DNA from: Gammaproteobacteria bacterium
GTDB lineage: Bacteria > Pseudomonadota > Gammaproteobacteria > HK1
Direction: 5' to 3'
DNA: 14,041 bases
Assembly (NCBI GenBank): GCA_022822245.1
Contig: JAJECB010000218.1
Span: forward strand, 1 to 14,041
The translations under genes were made by a program, and so were the position numbers. The notes beneath the pieces are model-generated. The model saw only the letters and a list, made by a program, of their open reading frames with translations, made no database searches and was not told the origin of the DNA. Every line of letters starts with the position of its first letter. Position 1 is the first letter of the stretch. Below, one piece after another: positions 6,934 through 13,773 of this stretch.

Positions 6934-7973
6934 TCCGACCCGACGTGCGCCCGGAGGGGCTGGCGGGGCGGATGCACGAGCGACGCTTCCGCCGGCTCGC
7001 TCTCGGGGTCACGGTCCTCGCGTTCGTGGTCGTCGTGCTCGGCGCGTGGGTGCGGCTCACCGGGGCGGGGCTCGGCTGCCCGGACTGGCCGGGCTGCTAC
7101 GGCCGGCTGGTGGTCGGCCCGGAGGGGTCCGGGCTCGGATCGACCGTCGAGGGCGCGGCGGTCGACGCAGGCAAGGCGTGGCGCGAGATGGTGCACCGCT
7201 ACTTCGCGGGCGCCCTCGGGCTCGCGATCCTGGCCCTCGCCGTCGCCGCCGTCCGCCACCGCCGCCGCGCGCCGGGGGCGGGCGGCCCGCTCGGGCTTCC
7301 CGTCGCCCTCGTCGTTCTCGTCGCGTTTCAGGCCGCGCTCGGCGCGTGGACCGTCACCCTCCGGCTGCAGCCGGCGGTGGTGGTCGCGCACCTCCTCGGG
7401 GGGATGGCGATACTCGGCCTGCTGTGGCGGCTGTACCTCGGCCCGCCGGTCCGCGCCGGGGGGTCCCGCCCGGAATGGGTGCGGCCCGCCGCCGCGATCG
7501 GGTTGGCGGTGCTTGCCATGCAGATCGCGCTTGGCGGCTGGACCAGCGCCAACTACGCGGCGCTCGCCTGCCCGGACTTTCCCACGTGTCACGGCCGGTG
7601 GTGGCCGGACGGGGACTACGCGGCCGGATTCCGGCTCTGGCAGGAGGCCGGTTCCCGCTCCGGCTTCGAGGGAGGGGTGCTCACCGTCGAGGCGCGGCTC
7701 GCCATCCACATGGTGCACCGCATCGGGGCGCTCGTCACCGTCCTCTACCTCGGGGGGCTTTGCGCGGCGGCGCTGTGGAGGGGAAGGCCGGATCGGAGCC
7801 TCGCCGCGGCGACCCTCTCGGTCCTCGGGCTGCTCGTCGTCCAGGCCGCGCTCGGAGTCTCGAACGTGTGGCTCGGATTGCCGCTCGGGGTGGCCGTCGC
7901 CCATAATGCGGCGGCAGCGCTTCTGCTCCTTGCGCTGGTCACGATGCATCACCGATCAAGCCGAAGACCATGA
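6930..7973 (+). CDS. ctaA: Haem A synthase (Cox15/CtaA family)
   Basis: Converts haem O to haem A by oxidising the C8 methyl group; 347 residues, integral membrane. About eight hydrophobic helices are visible in two similar halves. The four haem-ligand His are present at H89 (MVHRYFAG), H154 (AHLLGGM), H263 (MVHRIGALV) and H325 (AHNAAAALL). Both external loops carry a Cys pair: CPDWPGC (C50, C56) and CPDFPTC (C214, C220). The ATG at 6930 overlaps the preceding stop in ATGA form. An alternative ATG at 6972 removes 14 residues, starts closer to the first helix and has GGAGGGG about 12 bases upstream, so the true start may be there. The gene overlaps ctaB by four bases, matching their consecutive steps in haem A synthesis. 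Confidence 0.95.
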   Translation: MIRPDVRPEGLAGRMHERRFRRLALGVTVLAFVVVVLGAWVRLTGAGLGCPDWPGCYGRLVVGPEGSGLGSTVEGAAVDAGKAWREMVHRYFAGALGLAILALAVAAVRHRRRAPGAGGPLGLPVALVVLVAFQAALGAWTVTLRLQPAVVVAHLLGGMAILGLLWRLYLGPPVRAGGSRPEWVRPAAAIGLAVLAMQIALGGWTSANYAALACPDFPTCHGRWWPDGDYAAGFRLWQEAGSRSGFEGGVLTVEARLAIHMVHRIGALVTVLYLGGLCAAALWRGRPDRSLAAATLSVLGLLVVQAALGVSNVWLGLPLGVAVAHNAAAALLLLALVTMHHRSSRRP

Positions 7974-8896
7974 CCGTTCCTCGGGCGAGCGCCGCCGCGG
8001 CGGACTCGGGGCCCGTGCCGGTGCGGCACTATTGCACCGCCTACCTCGAGGTGTGCAAGCCGAAGATCGTGGTCACCATCGTCTTCACCGCGGTGGTCGG
8101 CATGTTCCTCGCGGTGCCGGGGATGGTGCCGGTCGGCATCCTCCTCGCCGGCGCCGCGGGCATTGGGCTCGGCGCGGCCGCCGGGGCCGCCTTCAACCAC
8201 GCGGTGGAGCGGCGCATCGACACGGCCATGGCCCGTACCCGGAACCGCCCGGTGGTGGCCGGCGTGCTCGCTCCCCGGTCCGTGACGGTGTTTGCCTGCA
8301 TCCTCGCGGCCGCCTCGGCCGGCGTGCTCCTCGCGTGGGTCAACTGGCTGACGGCCGCCCTGACCCTGGTCTCGACGACCGCCTACGCGGTGGTCTACAC
8401 GGTGTGGCTGAAGCCGGCCACGCCACAGAATATCGTCATCGGGGGGGCGGCCGGGGCGATGCCGCCCGTCATCGGGTGGGCCGCGGTGACCGGGGCGGTG
8501 GACCCGCACGCCCTGCTCCTCTTCCTCATCATCTTCGCCTGGACACCGCCCCACTTCTGGGCGCTCGCCATCCATCGGCGGAGCGACTATGCGGCGGCCG
8601 ACGTGCCCATGCTCCCGGTCACCCACGGGGTCGCGTTCACCCGGCTCCAGATCCTGCTCTATACCCTGCTGCTCCTCGTCGCGAGCGTGCTGCCCTACGT
8701 CACCCGCATGAGCGGGGTCGTCTATCTGGTGGGCGCGATCGTCTTCGGCGCGGGGTTCGTGTACTACGCGCTCGCGCTCATGTTCCGGGACGACCCGACG
8801 CTGCCCATGAAGACCTTCGGATATTCGATCGTGTACCTCTTCGGGATATTCGCCTGCCTGCTCGTGGATCACCATTTTCAGGTGGTGATGGTCTGA
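7970..8896 (+). CDS. ctaB: Protohaem IX farnesyltransferase (haem O synthase)
   Basis: UbiA-type prenyltransferase (Cox10, CyoE), 308 residues, which attaches a farnesyl group to haem B to give haem O. The prenyl-diphosphate binding signature is clear: N76 and D84 in the segment NHAVERRIDTAMARTRNRP. The second conserved loop, KPATPQNIVIGGAAGAMPP, follows further on. Multiple membrane helices fill the rest, as usual for the family. The start is the ATG at 7970, whose ATGA overlaps the ctaA stop. It is the last gene of the oxidase cluster on this strand; no canonical SCO gene follows it, as it does in some relatives. It ends about 95 bases from the stop of a gene on the opposite strand. Confidence 0.96.
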   Translation: MTVPRASAAAADSGPVPVRHYCTAYLEVCKPKIVVTIVFTAVVGMFLAVPGMVPVGILLAGAAGIGLGAAAGAAFNHAVERRIDTAMARTRNRPVVAGVLAPRSVTVFACILAAASAGVLLAWVNWLTAALTLVSTTAYAVVYTVWLKPATPQNIVIGGAAGAMPPVIGWAAVTGAVDPHALLLFLIIFAWTPPHFWALAIHRRSDYAAADVPMLPVTHGVAFTRLQILLYTLLLLVASVLPYVTRMSGVVYLVGAIVFGAGFVYYALALMFRDDPTLPMKTFGYSIVYLFGIFACLLVDHHFQVVMV

Positions 8897-8898
8897 CC

Positions 8899-8922
8899 GG
8901 GCGCGGGCGCGGGCGCGGGCGC
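8899..8922. repeat. Tandem GGGCGC hexamer, four copies
   Basis: Four exact head-to-tail copies of GGGCGC begin two bases after the ctaB stop. This is a short simple repeat in non-coding DNA, probably arising by slippage in a GC-rich spacer. No function is assigned. Confidence 0.85.
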
Positions 8923-8944
8923 CGGCGCCGCTGTCGCCGCCACC

Positions 8945-8980
8945 ACCGGCCCTCGGCCGGTCGCCCGGCCGGCTGGCCGG
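8945..8980. repeat. Two adjacent GC-rich hairpins between convergent genes
   Basis: Two small inverted repeats lie in the spacer between ctaB and the DUF3726 gene. The first has a 7-base stem, ACCGGCC / GGCCGGT, with a CTC loop (8945-8961). The second has a 6-base stem, CCGGCC / GGCCGG, with a GGCT loop (8965-8980). The arms can also pair with each other. Neither strand has a T-tract after the stems, so they are not standard intrinsic terminators, but their position between converging genes suggests a part in transcription ending or RNA end protection. Confidence 0.5.
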
Positions 8981-8990
8981 AACGAAAGGG

Positions 8991-9692
8991 CTACACGTTG
9001 TCGTCGACCTCCGCGCCCGCTCCGCGCGATCGCGATCGCTCGGTAGCGGGAACGAGGATCCGGGCCGCCGCTTCGCGGATCGCTCGCCAGTCGTCCATGC
9101 CAAGCCGGAGCCCGCGCGCAAGCGATGCGGCGTGGCGCGACTCGAGCTCCGGCGTCGCCAGCCGGGAGCGCGCCGGCGCTGGCGGGAGAGCGGTGGTGGG
9201 CGGACCCTCCGCCGCGATCAGGCGAACGTCGGCGGCATCGAGCTCCGCGAATGACCGGTCCAGGGTCGTCTCGCCCGCCGCGACGAGGGCCTCGCATCCT
9301 CCGGCCTCGAGCCGAAAGCTCCAGCCGTGACCGGCCTGGACCACCGCTTCGGGAAGGAGGACACGGGGGGTGCGGCAGCCCGCAAGGACGATCGCGGTGC
9401 CGGCGGCCAGCATCGCGGTCTCGATGAGGGTGCTGCCCCAGATGAGGACCGGACCGCCCGCGAGGTCCACCCGGTTGCCGGCGAAGCTCGGGGGTCGGTT
9501 CCCTGCTTCCGCCACCGCACCGAGCTCGGAGACGAGCGCGACCGCGCCGCGGAGCCCCCGCGATTCGAGCCAGACCGCCGAGCGCGCCCCGTCGCGCTCG
9601 GTGCCGGCCGGCGCCCCCGCTCCATGGAGGGCGCGGTTCGCGGCGGTGCGAAGCTCCGAGAGGGAGACGTGGACCCGTTCCGCCCCGTTCAC
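8991..9692 (-). CDS. DUF3726 family protein of unknown function
   Basis: A 233-residue protein that I match to DUF3726, a family without a known function. It has no signal peptide; the hydrophobic stretch around residues 80-105 (GGPVLIWGSTLIETAML) looks like a buried core rather than a membrane helix. The N-terminal LSELRTAANRALHGAG and the C-terminal LVPATERSR-x-GAGAEVDDN segment are the parts I recognise as typical. The region 160-190 is Pro/Ala-rich and probably a linker. The start is a GTG at 9690-9692 whose GTGA overlaps the stop of the upstream 551-residue gene, so the two are probably translated together and may act in one complex. A paired partner without catalytic motifs fits a subunit or assembly role, but this is a guess. 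Confidence 0.75.
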   Translation of the reverse strand: MNGAERVHVSLSELRTAANRALHGAGAPAGTERDGARSAVWLESRGLRGAVALVSELGAVAEAGNRPPSFAGNRVDLAGGPVLIWGSTLIETAMLAAGTAIVLAGCRTPRVLLPEAVVQAGHGWSFRLEAGGCEALVAAGETTLDRSFAELDAADVRLIAAEGPPTTALPPAPARSRLATPELESRHAASLARGLRLGMDDWRAIREAAARILVPATERSRSRGAGAEVDDNV

Positions 9693-11344
9693 GCGGTGCC
9701 GCCGCCGCCGGTCGTCGCGAATGCCCAGTCGTCCGCGCCGGGGCTCTCGAGCTCGTCCGCGAGCGGCGCGCCCTGGAAGAACGTCACCCGGGTCCAGAGG
9801 AGGGACTTCGGATCGAACCGGCTCGCCCCCAGCATCGACAGCTTGCAGCGCAGCAGGTCCACCGGCTCGCAGTCCCGGTCGAGCAGGTTCTCGTGGATCT
9901 CCGCGTAGGGGGCATCGTCGAGCGACTGGATGCGTCGCACGGCCTGGCGGAGCTCGGGGTTCGCAAGGAGGAAGCGGCCGACCGGCATCGCGGGGTCGGC
10001 GCGTTCGAGCGCACGGTGCAGGTCCGCCGCCTGGCGGGCGATCCCGAGGCGAAGCTCCCGGTCCGCCCCCGGCTCCTCGTAGCGGAACCCGAGCCTCGGC
10101 TCCTCCTTCTCCTTCGAGTAGTACCAGAAGAGCGCCCGGGACTCGGGCGGGTCGAAGTCCACCTCGAGCGCCCAGCCATAGCGGTCCTCGATCATCCGTC
10201 TCAGCGCCTCCACCGCCATCGCGGGCCGCACCTCCTCCCGCTCGTCCGAGCCGGCCGTCGTTTCGAGGTCGTCGACCCGGTCGGGGTACAGCTCGATGAG
10301 GAGGCTGTTCAGGAGTTCCCCGGTCTCCGCGTCGTCGCCCGCCCAGTCGGCGAGCGCGGCCCAGGGCCGGCGGCCGGCGAGGAGGATCGGGTCGCCGCCC
10401 GGGCCGACCAGGCGTTCGAGCTCTGCAAGGCGCCGGCCGGCGGTTGCGAGTCGCCGCCCGAGGGTCTCGTCGCCCACCTGCGCCCGCCACTCGTCGACGT
10501 GGGTGCGGGCGCGGGCGAGGAGGGTCCGGAACCGCGCTCGCTCCGGCGGATCGGCCCGCTCGACCTCCTTCACCCGGGCAAGGGCGATCTCGCGCATCCG
10601 GATCCAGCGCCCGATGAGTTGCGGGCGGTTGATGAGGAACGGAGCCATCCCGAGACCGGTCGCGTTGCCGACCCCGAGCGCCCGGCGCCGCGACCGGTCG
10701 AGGGCCGCCGCCCGGCGCCCCCCGCGCCGCGCCGCGAGGTGGTCCACCAGCTCCAGGCTGAAGTGCCGGGCGAGGTACACGGTGAGCATCTCCGCCTGGA
10801 AGGGCAGGGTGAGGATCCCCCTCCGACGGACCTGCTCGAAGTCCGCGAGCCCGAACTTCCCGTTGCCGTAGACGGCGGTCGTTCGCATCAGGTAGCCGAC
10901 GCGGCCGATCGCGTCGCGCGAAGGCTGGCGGCCGGCCGCGAGGGCGGTCACCACGTCGTCGAAGAGTCGCACGCTCCGATTGGCGCGGCTGAGCACGATC
11001 TCCCCCGCCCCGCAACGCCCCGCCTCCTGGCGCGGCACGTTGTCCTCGAGGCGTTCGAGATCGGCCGGGGCCGGCGGCTCCAGGGTGAGGGCGAAGCTCG
11101 CGTCCCAGCGCTCGGCGATGACCCGGTCGGTCCGGTCCGCGGGGTCGAGATGGTGCGAGAACGCCGCGAAACCGAGCACCCCGGCCGGCGTGTGCACGTG
11201 GTAGGCCACGCGACCGTAGCCGTCGTCGTCGAGGTCGCGGAGGGCGGTCTCGATGCACCAGCCCTCCCGGGCCATGCGGCGGACGAGGGTCCGGGCGAAG
11301 CTGAGGCGGGTCGGATGGAACCGGCCGAGCCGGGAGAGCCGCAT
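9689..11344 (-). CDS. Conserved uncharacterised 551-residue protein, partner of DUF3726
   Basis: I cannot name a function. The protein is soluble in appearance, with no signal peptide or membrane helix, and rich in Arg, Glu and Leu. I recall similar proteins beside DUF3726 genes in other proteobacteria, but cannot confirm this here. Segments that look conserved are NVPRQEAGR (102-110), SRANRSVRLFDD (119-130), RTTAVYGNGKFG (154-165), FQAEMLTVY (182-190) and the Gly-rich GVGNATGLGMAPFL (224-237). The C-terminal part has FWYYSKEKEEPRLGFRYEEP and LRCKLSMLGASRFDP. No P-loop, nucleotide-binding fold or metal motif is obvious. The start is uncertain: I chose the ATG at 11344, just before the segment RLSFARTLVRRM. 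In-frame GTGs at 11347, 11395 and 11407 are possible (the last gives 572 residues), and none has a well-spaced ribosome site. The stop overlaps the DUF3726 start. Confidence 0.65.
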   Translation of the reverse strand: MRLSRLGRFHPTRLSFARTLVRRMAREGWCIETALRDLDDDGYGRVAYHVHTPAGVLGFAAFSHHLDPADRTDRVIAERWDASFALTLEPPAPADLERLEDNVPRQEAGRCGAGEIVLSRANRSVRLFDDVVTALAAGRQPSRDAIGRVGYLMRTTAVYGNGKFGLADFEQVRRRGILTLPFQAEMLTVYLARHFSLELVDHLAARRGGRRAAALDRSRRRALGVGNATGLGMAPFLINRPQLIGRWIRMREIALARVKEVERADPPERARFRTLLARARTHVDEWRAQVGDETLGRRLATAGRRLAELERLVGPGGDPILLAGRRPWAALADWAGDDAETGELLNSLLIELYPDRVDDLETTAGSDEREEVRPAMAVEALRRMIEDRYGWALEVDFDPPESRALFWYYSKEKEEPRLGFRYEEPGADRELRLGIARQAADLHRALERADPAMPVGRFLLANPELRQAVRRIQSLDDAPYAEIHENLLDRDCEPVDLLRCKLSMLGASRFDPKSLLWTRVTFFQGAPLADELESPGADDWAFATTGGGGTA

Positions 11345-11428
11345 CACCTCGCCGGGTGGCCGAATCGTCGCAGGCGTCGGGTTCGTGTCTCTCACCCCGT
11401 GGCTCACGCTCGCGATGCACCGTAACGG

Positions 11429-11462
11429 ATCGTGGCGCCGCCGGAGAGGGGGGCGCCGCGAT
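11429..11462. repeat. GC-rich hairpin between the methyltransferase and the 551-residue gene
   Basis: An 11-base stem (ATCGTGGCGCC with GGCGCCGCGAT, ten of eleven bases pairing plus one possible G-U) encloses a 12-base loop. It lies 30 bases after the methyltransferase stop and before every candidate start of the next gene. There is no T-tract on the - strand after the stem, so it is not a classic terminator. It could act as an attenuator or mRNA-processing site that sets different levels for the two parts of the cluster. Confidence 0.5.
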
Positions 11463-11492
11463 TGGGGCAGGGTGAGGGATGCACGGCTTCGC

Positions 11493-12599
11493 TCAGCCGC
11501 GGACCTTCGACGCGATGAGGTAGCAGTGCACGTAGTCCATGGCGTGGCCGTGCGGCGCCTCGCGGACCCTCGCCTCGTAGCGATCGTAGAAGCGGTCGAG
11601 GATGGCCGTGCGTTCCTCCGCCGGCCGGTCGGCCGAGAGACCGCTCGCGAACGCGGACTCGCTCCACGAGCGCAGGGTCGGGATGTACTCGCGGGCGAAC
11701 TTCGCCGGATCGCCGTGCTCCTCGAAGTGGGCCTCGAACGGGCACCGCACCACCCGCGTCTCCGCGTGTTCGAGCCGCAGGCCCGCCCGGTGCACGGGGT
11801 TGGCCGGGTCCCGGAACGGCCGGGTGAACTCTTCCACCGTGCGGTAATGCTGGGGGAAGTTGGTGTCGACGTACTCGTCCGGGGTGATCGACCCTTCGTC
11901 GCGGAGCTCTTCCCAGAGCGCGTTGAAGGTGTCGAACATGCTGATCCCGCCCGTGTTTCCGAGATAGCGCCCCTCCTCGTCGATCCCGAAGTTGAAAAGG
12001 GCGAGTCGCCCCCCGGGGGCGAGCTCGCGCGCCCGGTGGAGCAGCATCGCCTCCCAGTCGCGGCGGCCCTGCTCGGCGTAGGCGTCCCGCTCCGCGCCGG
12101 CCGCCCCGACCATGTGCACGTGGTTCGCGATCCTCGCCGGCTTCTCGCTCAGGTAGTGCGACGCGGTGGCCGAGAACCCGAGGTGGAGGGTTCCGGGCGG
12201 AAGGATCGGGCGGTGAAACGAGGTTCCCGAGGCGAAGACGTGGAGGTTGTCGATCTCGTCGTGGTACGAAACGACGTCGGTGAGGCCGAGGACGTTGCGA
12301 AAGACCTGGCTGAAGTCGTTGCGGGGGAGGTCGGTGTAGACCATCTGAATCGGCCGCGAAGGGATGCGCCGGCGCACCGCCTTCAGCACCGTGCCGACCA
12401 TCGTCATCGAGGTGCCGGCGTCGGCGCAGCCCATGTCCGACATCGTGAAGATCGAGCCGTCGTCGGGCGGGCTCATGTCTTCGATGCTGTCGAGGATGAG
12501 GGGGGTGGCGCCGTCGATGACGTGCTTCGCGCCGATCGTCGCGCGGGAGTAGTACCCGCCGCCCTTCATGGCGATGTCGCGGGCGGTGCTGACCGTCAT
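11493..12599 (-). CDS. SABATH-family SAM-dependent carboxyl methyltransferase homologue
   Basis: A 368-residue protein with the layout of SABATH methyltransferases, known mainly from plants for methylating the carboxyl groups of salicylate, jasmonate and other small acids. Visible signatures are MKGGGYYS (11-18), the SAM-binding loop MSDMGCADAGTS (53-64), TDLPRNDFSQVF (89-100) and the segment GTSFHRPILPPGTLHLGFS (125-143) ahead of SHYLS. The plant Trp that helps hold the substrate carboxylate aligns by eye with Y149, and the plant Gln near K25/H26 also seems replaced, so the substrate is probably different. The start ATG has GGAG eight bases upstream; M11 is an alternative. It is the first gene of a possible three-gene - strand unit with the 551-residue and DUF3726 genes. 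The family call is good; the substrate is unknown. Confidence 0.82.
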   Translation of the reverse strand: MTVSTARDIAMKGGGYYSRATIGAKHVIDGATPLILDSIEDMSPPDDGSIFTMSDMGCADAGTSMTMVGTVLKAVRRRIPSRPIQMVYTDLPRNDFSQVFRNVLGLTDVVSYHDEIDNLHVFASGTSFHRPILPPGTLHLGFSATASHYLSEKPARIANHVHMVGAAGAERDAYAEQGRRDWEAMLLHRARELAPGGRLALFNFGIDEEGRYLGNTGGISMFDTFNALWEELRDEGSITPDEYVDTNFPQHYRTVEEFTRPFRDPANPVHRAGLRLEHAETRVVRCPFEAHFEEHGDPAKFAREYIPTLRSWSESAFASGLSADRPAEERTAILDRFYDRYEARVREAPHGHAMDYVHCYLIASKVRG

Positions 12600-12629
12600 G
12601 GGCGAGGCTCCGGGGAGAAACCGCGCCCC

Positions 12630-12658
12630 TTTCTATGCCATCGGGAAGGTGGTCGCAA
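12630..12658 (-). promoter_or_regulatory. Possible sigma-70 promoter for the methyltransferase gene
   Basis: On the - strand TTGCGA (12653-12658) and TAGAAA (12630-12635) are separated by 17 bases, each matching four of six consensus positions. The predicted start site lies about 25 bases before the methyltransferase ATG. The 171-base gap after rpoH otherwise shows no strong terminator, so read-through from rpoH is also possible. This is a by-eye prediction only. Confidence 0.35.
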
Positions 12659-12770
12659 GCACCGGGCGCGGTGTCGCCGGGCTCGTCCTCATTCCGCTGG
12701 AGATTTCGGCCCGATCCCCGGGCGAAGCCTCTCGGCAAACGAGCGGCTCGGCCCGGGAGCGTCCGGGGGA

Positions 12771-13619
12771 TCAGATTTCGATCCGGCCCCGCAGCTTCTT
12801 CATGGCGTTCTTCTCGATCTGCCGGATCCGCTCCGCCGACACGCCGTATTCGTCGGCGAGCTCCTGGAGGGTCGACTTCTCCTCCTGGAGCCACCGCCGG
12901 GTCAGGATGGACCGGCTGCGATCGTCGAGGGTCTCCAGGGCTTCGTAGAGCGAGCGGGTCGACCTCGCTTCCCACTCCTCGGCCTCCACCTGCTGCTCGG
13001 GCTCGAACCGGCGATCCTCGATCCACCCGGAGGGGGCGGCCACGTCGCCGTCGGCGTCGACCGGCAGATCGAAGGGGGTGTCGCGGGCGTGAAGCCGCTG
13101 CTCCATCTCGAGCACGGTGCGCGACGGCACGCCGAGATCCGCCGCGACCTCTTCCACCTCCTGGTGGTTCATCCAGCCAAGGCGCTTCTTGGCGCTGCGC
13201 AGGTTGAAGAAGAGCTTGCGCTGGGCCTTGGTGGTCGCGACCTTGACGATGCGCCAGTTGCGCAGGATGTACTCGTGGATCTCGGCCCGGATCCAGTGGA
13301 CCGCGAAGGAGACGAGACGAACGCCCAAGGTCGGGTCGAAGCGCTTGACCGCCTTCATGAGCCCGACGTTGCCTTCCTGGATGAGGTCGGCCTGAGGCAG
13401 GCCGTAGCCGGAGTACCCGCGGGCGACGCGGGCAACGAAGCGAAGATGCGAGAGAACGAGTCCCCGAGCCGCTTCCAGGTCCTCGTGGTCGCGGAACTGC
13501 TCGGCGAGGTGCCGCTCCTCGTCCTCGGAGAGCATGGGAATGGTGTGCACCGCCTGGAGGTACGCCTCGAGGCTGCCCCCCGACGGGACTGCGAGCGAGA
13601 GTTCCAGTGCTTTGCCCAT
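12771..13619 (-). CDS. rpoH: RNA polymerase sigma factor RpoH (sigma-32)
   Basis: Heat-shock sigma factor, 282 residues, the usual size. Region 2 shows [18 protein letters not shown] (79-96) and the DNA-melting segment [19 protein letters not shown] (104-122). The RpoH box, QRKLFFNLR at 133-141, separates it from other sigma-70 proteins and marks the region of core-polymerase binding and turnover control. Region 4.2, with the helix-turn-helix [27 protein letters not shown], ends the protein. The ATG at 13617-13619 has an AGAGG ribosome site 12 bases upstream, rather far, which may favour regulated translation. A CIRCE operator overlapping a predicted promoter lies 43 bases upstream, so HrcA repression is expected on top of any control of RpoH stability. 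The neighbours here are unrelated genes: the methyltransferase downstream and a chaC-like gene upstream. Confidence 0.97.
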   Translation of the reverse strand: MGKALELSLAVPSGGSLEAYLQAVHTIPMLSEDEERHLAEQFRDHEDLEAARGLVLSHLRFVARVARGYSGYGLPQADLIQEGNVGLMKAVKRFDPTLGVRLVSFAVHWIRAEIHEYILRNWRIVKVATTKAQRKLFFNLRSAKKRLGWMNHQEVEEVAADLGVPSRTVLEMEQRLHARDTPFDLPVDADGDVAAPSGWIEDRRFEPEQQVEAEEWEARSTRSLYEALETLDDRSRSILTRRWLQEEKSTLQELADEYGVSAERIRQIEKNAMKKLRGRIEI

Positions 13620-13659
13620 GGCGTTGATTTGCCTCTGGTCTGATGAGTGCGTGGAGCGG

Positions 13660-13689
13660 AGTTTAGCACTCTCCCCGAGAGAGTGCCAA
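13660..13689 (-). promoter_or_regulatory. Predicted sigma-70 promoter of rpoH
   Basis: On the - strand TTGGCA (13684-13689, five of six consensus bases) and TAAACT (13660-13665, four of six) are spaced by 18 bases, and TG one base before the -10 gives an extended -10 element. The expected start site is near 13653, leaving a leader of about 33 bases before the rpoH ATG. Both hexamers overlap the arms of the CIRCE repeat. Confidence 0.7.
13663..13689. promoter_or_regulatory. CIRCE operator (HrcA binding site) upstream of rpoH
   Basis: The inverted repeat TTAGCACTC-N9-GAGTGCCAA matches the CIRCE consensus TTAGCACTC-N9-GAGTGCTAA at 17 of 18 arm positions, with the exact nine-base spacer. CIRCE is the binding site of the repressor HrcA, usually found before groESL, dnaK or hrcA. 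Here it lies 43 bases before rpoH and covers the predicted promoter, so bound HrcA should block RNA polymerase. No hrcA gene is in the window. Confidence 0.92.
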
Positions 13690-13740
13690 TCTCGGTCCGT
13701 TACGGAAGGTGAACCCGCGCGCCCCGGTCGACCTGCAAAG

Positions 13741-13773
13741 GCGGCGCCCTCCTCAGCGACGATCGGGCGCCGC
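13741..13773 (-). terminator. Possible weak terminator at the end of the chaC-like gene
   Basis: A perfect 9-base inverted repeat, GCGGCGCCC / GGGCGCCGC, with a 15-base loop spans the stop codon of the chaC-like gene. On the - strand the stem is followed only by CTTTG rather than a real T-tract. It may slow or end transcription before rpoH, but as an intrinsic terminator it is weak. Confidence 0.35.

Noticed and set aside
9693..11420. Upstream extension of the DUF3726 reading frame, which stays open to 11420 (809 residues) on the - strand
   Set aside because: It runs in another frame through the whole 551-residue gene. The extension is Arg/Pro/Gly-rich and low in complexity, as expected for a shadow frame in very GC-rich DNA, and the GTGA overlap gives a natural start at 9692.
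11253..13643. Long + strand ORF (796 residues) opposite the methyltransferase and rpoH
   Set aside because: It lies antisense to two well-recognised genes, and its product has no family features.
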